Source: Tardiphaga sp. | GTDB taxonomy: Bacteria > Pseudomonadota > Alphaproteobacteria > Rhizobiales > Xanthobacteraceae | Assembly (NCBI GenBank): GCA_028290765.1 | Contig: JAQGJF010000638.1 | Span: 1-10,635, forward strand | DNA length: 10,635 bases | Direction: 5' to 3' | Part shown: piece after piece, positions 7,427 to 10,635 of the stretch | Position numbering within the stretch: the first letter of the stretch is position 1 | How the letters are laid out: the number at the start of each line of letters is the position of its first letter | Translations under genes and position numbers: made by a program | The notes under the pieces: generated by a model | Told to the model about the DNA's origin: nothing | What the model saw: the letters and a program-made list of their open reading frames with translations, nothing else | Database searches by the model: none

Positions 7427-9115
7427 ATGGATATGGTATCCCTGAACATCGTCGGCGGCATCATGGTCTCGATCTGCCGGGACATGGGCGTCACGCTGAT
7501 GCGCACCTCCTATTCGACGATCTTTTCGGAATCGCTCGATTTCACTTGCGGCCTGGCGTTGCCCTCGGGCGAACTGGTGGCCACCGGCGATTTTTGCCCG
7601 TCGATGATCGGCGGCATGCCGCTGTTGCTGCGCTCCTGCGTCCAGGAAATCGCATTGAGCGATCTGGAAGAGGGAGACGTCATCCTCCACAACGATCCCT
7701 ATCGCGGCGGCCTGCACACGCCCGAACATACCTTCTTCAAACCGGTCTTCGTCGACGGCGCGCTGATCGGCTTTGCGGTCGCCATCGGCCATGTCTGTGA
7801 AGTTGGCGGCATGGCGCCGGCGGGCTTCGCCGGCGAAGCGACGGAAGTGTTTCATGAAGGCCTGCGCGTGCCGCCGGTGAAGATCAAGCGCGCCGGCAAG
7901 GATGTCGACGATATCTGGCGCCTGCTGCTCGCGAATGTACGCACGCCCCGCTACAATTACGGCGACTTCCGGGCTCTGATCGCGGCCATCGACCTCGGCG
8001 AGCGGCGCATGGCCGATCTTGCCCGCAAACATGGCGTCGCCGCATTCCACGAGAACGTCACCGCTCTCATGGATTATTCGGAGCGCCGCATGCGGGCGGA
8101 AATCGAGAAGATCCCGGACGGCTGCTATGTGTTCGAGGACTGCATGGAAGATGACGGCATCGAGGACAAGGTCTACACCATTCGCGCCGAGGTGACGGTG
8201 GATGGGAGCGATCTCATCGTCGACTATCACGGTTCGTCCCGGCAGGCGAAGGGCCCGATCAATGGCACGCTGGGTGTCGCCCATGGCGCGGCCTACAACG
8301 CGGTGCTGCAACTCACCGACTCCACCATTCCGAAGAATTCAGGCTGTTTCCGTCCGATCCGTGTGCTCGCCGAGCCCGGAACGGTGGTGAACGTCAACTT
8401 TCCCGGTCCCTCGGTGGGCGGCAACACCGAAACCCATTGCCGTATCGCCAATGTCGTGATGGGCGCGCTGGCGCCAGGCCTGAAGCAACGCTCCGCCGCC
8501 ACCGACGGCGCCAGCCACAGCAATTTCCTGTTCGGCGGCACCGACAACGCAACGGGCGAGTTTTTCTGCTGTTACGATCTCACCCCGGTGGGCTGGGGAG
8601 GCCGCAGCTTTGCCGACGGCAACGACGCCGTCGGCGGCATCAACGGCAATTGTCCGCATATTCCCGTCGAGGTCTTCGAGTATCGCTTTCCCTGGCATGT
8701 CGAGGAATTCAAGCTGGTCGACGGGTCGGGAGGTCCCGGGTTCCATCGCGGCGGGCTCTCGCTTTCCAAGACCGTGCGCTGCACCGATACCGAGATGACC
8801 TTCTCCTACATGAGCGATCGCCAGAAGGTCAGCCCATGGGGCATTCATGGCGGCCATGAAGGCGGGCGGGCCGAACTCTTCATTGAGCGCGCGGGCAGCG
8901 ACCAATGGCTGACAATCACCCAGGCTTTCAATAAGGTCTCTCCGAGCAAATTCGCCAACGTGCCGATTCGGCCCGGCGACAGGATCAAGATCACCTCGCC
9001 GGCCGGTGGAGGCTGGGGGCCGCCCGAAAACCGCGATCCCGCTTTGGTGAAGGAAGACCTGCTCGATGGCTTCATCACCCCGGAGCAGGCCCGCACGGTC
9101 TACGCTGCCAAATAG
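7427..9115 (+). CDS. hyuB: HyuB-like ATP-dependent hydantoinase/oxoprolinase/lactamase, beta subunit
   Basis: This is a 562-residue HyuB-family protein (Hydantoinase_B) and the partner of the preceding gene. Family features in order are SESLDFTCGL with Asp38, NDPYRGGLHTPEHT with His97, GHVCEVGG with His122, and ANVRTPRYNYGDFRA. The central region has GTLGVAHGAAYNAV and VNFPGPSVGGNTET. The C-terminal part has GGPGFHRGG, SPWGIHGGHEGG and GGGWGPPENRDP. In the structurally studied relative caprolactamase CapB, a zinc site in this N-terminal region is built from Asp and His residues essential for activity. Asp38, His97 and His122 are their likely counterparts. Two positions that are usually Asp in the family (HxPD and HHAD) are Glu100 and Glu125 here, a conservative but notable change. 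The pair would act in the cytoplasm as an alpha-beta complex. Length is normal, and the start is set by a strong ribosome site. Confidence 0.93.
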   Translation: MDMVSLNIVGGIMVSICRDMGVTLMRTSYSTIFSESLDFTCGLALPSGELVATGDFCPSMIGGMPLLLRSCVQEIALSDLEEGDVILHNDPYRGGLHTPEHTFFKPVFVDGALIGFAVAIGHVCEVGGMAPAGFAGEATEVFHEGLRVPPVKIKRAGKDVDDIWRLLLANVRTPRYNYGDFRALIAAIDLGERRMADLARKHGVAAFHENVTALMDYSERRMRAEIEKIPDGCYVFEDCMEDDGIEDKVYTIRAEVTVDGSDLIVDYHGSSRQAKGPINGTLGVAHGAAYNAVLQLTDSTIPKNSGCFRPIRVLAEPGTVVNVNFPGPSVGGNTETHCRIANVVMGALAPGLKQRSAATDGASHSNFLFGGTDNATGEFFCCYDLTPVGWGGRSFADGNDAVGGINGNCPHIPVEVFEYRFPWHVEEFKLVDGSGGPGFHRGGLSLSKTVRCTDTEMTFSYMSDRQKVSPWGIHGGHEGGRAELFIERAGSDQWLTITQAFNKVSPSKFANVPIRPGDRIKITSPAGGGWGPPENRDPALVKEDLLDGFITPEQARTVYAAK

Positions 9116-9118
9116 CAT

Positions 9119-9150
9119 CGGCCGATCGGCGGCCCCCGACCGATCTGCCG
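9119..9150 (+). promoter_or_regulatory. Imperfect stem-loop between hyuB and the class III aminotransferase gene
   Basis: Bases 9119-9129 pair with 9140-9150 as an 11-bp stem with one mismatch (C9123 opposite T9146) around a 10-base loop. The left arm contains the palindrome GCCGATCGGC (9121-9130). It starts 3 bases after the hyuB stop. No T-run follows (CTCCGCCTTCACG), so it is not a convincing intrinsic terminator. It may be a processing, stability or weak attenuation element, which is an inference from base pairing only. Confidence 0.35.
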
Positions 9151-9183
9151 CTCCGCCTTCACGTTTCTATGAAAGTCAAAGCC

Positions 9184-10575
9184 ATGAACGTCCTGCCCAA
9201 CTCTCTGCATGCACGCGATATCGCCTACCAGATTCACCCCTACACCAATGCGCGCAAGCACGAACGTACGGGACCGGTCGTGATCGATCGCGGCTCCGGC
9301 ATCCATGTCTATGACGACCAGGGCCGCGAGTATATCGAGGCGCTGGCGGGATTGTGGAGCGTTGCCGTCGGCTTCGGCGAGAGCCGGTTGGTCGAAGCGG
9401 CGGCACGGCAGATGGCCAAGCTTCCCTACTACCACACCTTCTCCCACAAATCGCACGAGCCTTCGATCGAACTGGCCGAGAAACTGGTGAAGATGTCGCC
9501 GGCCGGGCTCGACCACGTGTTCTTCACCAATTCCGGGTCTGAAGCCAATGACACGGTGATCAAGTTCGTCTGGTATTACAACAACGCGATCGGACGCGAA
9601 CGAAAGAAGAAATTCATCGCCCGCAATGGCGGCTATCATGGCATCACGGTGGCTGCGGGCAGCCTGACCGGTCTTCAGGTGAACCAGCGCGGATTCGATC
9701 TGCCGCTGCCCTTCGTTACACACGTCACCTGTCCGCACCATTATCGGTTTGCGGTGGAGGGCGAAACCGAAGAGGCCTTTGCCGATCGTCTCGCCGCCGA
9801 ACTGGAAGCGACGATCCTGGCGGAAGGCCCGGAAACGGTGGCAGCCTTCATCGGCGAGCCGGTCATGGGCGCTGGTGGCGTGCTGGTGCCGCCCCGGACG
9901 TATTGGGAGAAGGTGCAGGCGGTTTGCCGTCGCTACGACATCCTCGTGGTGGCGGACGAGGTGATTTGCGGCTTTGGCCGTGTCGGCACGCTGTTCGCCT
10001 GCGAGCATTTCGGTATCCGCCCCGACATCCTGGTCGTCTCGAAACAGATCACCTCGTCCTACCAGCCTTTGGCGGCGGTCCTCATCAGCGACGCCATCTA
10101 TCAGGGAGTCGCCGACCAGAGCGAACGGCTCGGCACGTTTGGCCATGGCTTCACCGGCAGCGGCCATCCGGTGGCGACGGCCGTGGGACTGGAGAATCTC
10201 GCCATCATCGAAGAGCGCAACCTGGTCGGCAACGCTGCCAAGGTCGGAGCCCATCTGCAGGCGAGGCTGCGCGAATTTGCCGATCACCCGCTGGTCGGCG
10301 AAGTGCGCGGTGTCGGCCTCATCGCAGCGGTGGAACTGGTCGCCGACAAGGCCAGCAAGACAAAGTTCGATCCCCCCGGCAGGGCTGGTCTCTATCTTTT
10401 CGAAAAGGCGCAGGAGCACGGACTTATTGTCCGCTCGATCCAGGATAACATCGCATTCTGTCCGCCGCTCATCATCACGGAAGCCCAGGTGGACGAGGTC
10501 GTTGCGCGCTTCGCACGTGCGTTGGACGAGACACAGGCGTGGGTCGCCGCCGGCATGCCCACCGACACCAGGTAA
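9184..10575 (+). CDS. Class III omega-aminotransferase (amine/beta-alanine:pyruvate type)
   Basis: This is a 463-residue fold-type I PLP enzyme of aminotransferase class III. Visible residues are the phosphate-binding motif NSGSEAND (116-123), cofactor-stacking Tyr151 in GGYHG, Asp258 in VADEVICGFGR, catalytic Lys287 in SKQITSSYQP, and Thr324 in FGHGFTGSGHP. Arg417 in IVRSIQDNIAFCPP is at the place of the flipping Arg that binds substrate carboxylates in this family. The N-terminus RDIAYQIHPYTNARKHE and the WYYNNAIGR stretch are typical of (S)-selective omega-transaminases using pyruvate as acceptor, such as beta-alanine, amine or 6-aminohexanoate transaminases. The exact donor is unknown. 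ATG 9184 was chosen for family-like length and the upstream GAAAG (9171-9175). An in-frame ATG at 9169 adds five residues and has no ribosome site. It is 68 bases after hyuB and is probably the last gene of the run seen here. Confidence 0.9.
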   Translation: MNVLPNSLHARDIAYQIHPYTNARKHERTGPVVIDRGSGIHVYDDQGREYIEALAGLWSVAVGFGESRLVEAAARQMAKLPYYHTFSHKSHEPSIELAEKLVKMSPAGLDHVFFTNSGSEANDTVIKFVWYYNNAIGRERKKKFIARNGGYHGITVAAGSLTGLQVNQRGFDLPLPFVTHVTCPHHYRFAVEGETEEAFADRLAAELEATILAEGPETVAAFIGEPVMGAGGVLVPPRTYWEKVQAVCRRYDILVVADEVICGFGRVGTLFACEHFGIRPDILVVSKQITSSYQPLAAVLISDAIYQGVADQSERLGTFGHGFTGSGHPVATAVGLENLAIIEERNLVGNAAKVGAHLQARLREFADHPLVGEVRGVGLIAAVELVADKASKTKFDPPGRAGLYLFEKAQEHGLIVRSIQDNIAFCPPLIITEAQVDEVVARFARALDETQAWVAAGMPTDTR

Positions 10576-10635
10576 GCTGCGGAAGATAGGTTCGCTACCT
10601 TTGGTCGTGGAACAGCGTAGAAACGATTAAGGGCG
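10576..10635. other. Short right-end non-coding stretch, nothing identified
   Basis: These sixty bases follow the class III aminotransferase stop to the window edge. Only a weak 4-bp AGGT/ACCT pairing is visible, with no T-rich hairpin and no clear promoter or ribosome site. Whether the operon continues cannot be decided. Confidence 0.4.

Noticed and set aside
9100..10419. Antisense open frame (about 439 codons) opposite the class III aminotransferase
   Set aside because: It shadows a gene with a complete set of PLP-binding residues. No family features are visible in the antisense product.

Overview
The window is GC-rich and densely packed, with all genes on the + strand. Gene content and codon use suggest an alphaproteobacterium, probably of the Rhizobiales type. 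That is an inference from overall character, because the window holds no rRNA or other marker gene. It contains one co-directional run of nine genes with gaps of at most 68 bases and several stop/start overlaps, so it is most simply read as one long operon. The run is cut at its left end and has no visible terminator at its right end.

Left half (1-4417): a complete branched-chain-amino-acid/amide type (HAAT, Liv-like) ABC importer. In order, it has a periplasmic substrate-binding protein (5' end outside the window), LivG-like ATPase, LivF-like ATPase, LivH-like permease and LivM-like permease. A perfect 9-bp hairpin lies between the binding-protein gene and livG.

Right half (4423-10575): four enzyme genes. 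The first is a fold-type IV PLP aminotransferase that looks like an (R)-selective amine transaminase (ATA-117 group). Next come the two subunits of an ATP-dependent hydantoinase/oxoprolinase/lactamase (HyuA and HyuB). The last is a class III (fold-type I) omega-aminotransferase of the (S)-amine/beta-alanine:pyruvate type. The livM stop overlaps a possible GTG start of the first enzyme gene, which ties importer and enzymes together.

Working model (inference): the importer brings in a small amide, lactam, hydantoin or amine. HyuAB opens a ring or amide using ATP. One or both transaminases then remove the amino group to give an aldehyde or ketone. The closest described logic is caprolactam degradation (ATP-dependent caprolactamase followed by a class III omega-transaminase). 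Here, however, there is also a second transaminase of an unrelated fold and probably opposite stereopreference, plus a dedicated importer. The substrate cannot be read from the sequence. No regulator, RNA gene, mobile element or CRISPR array was seen.
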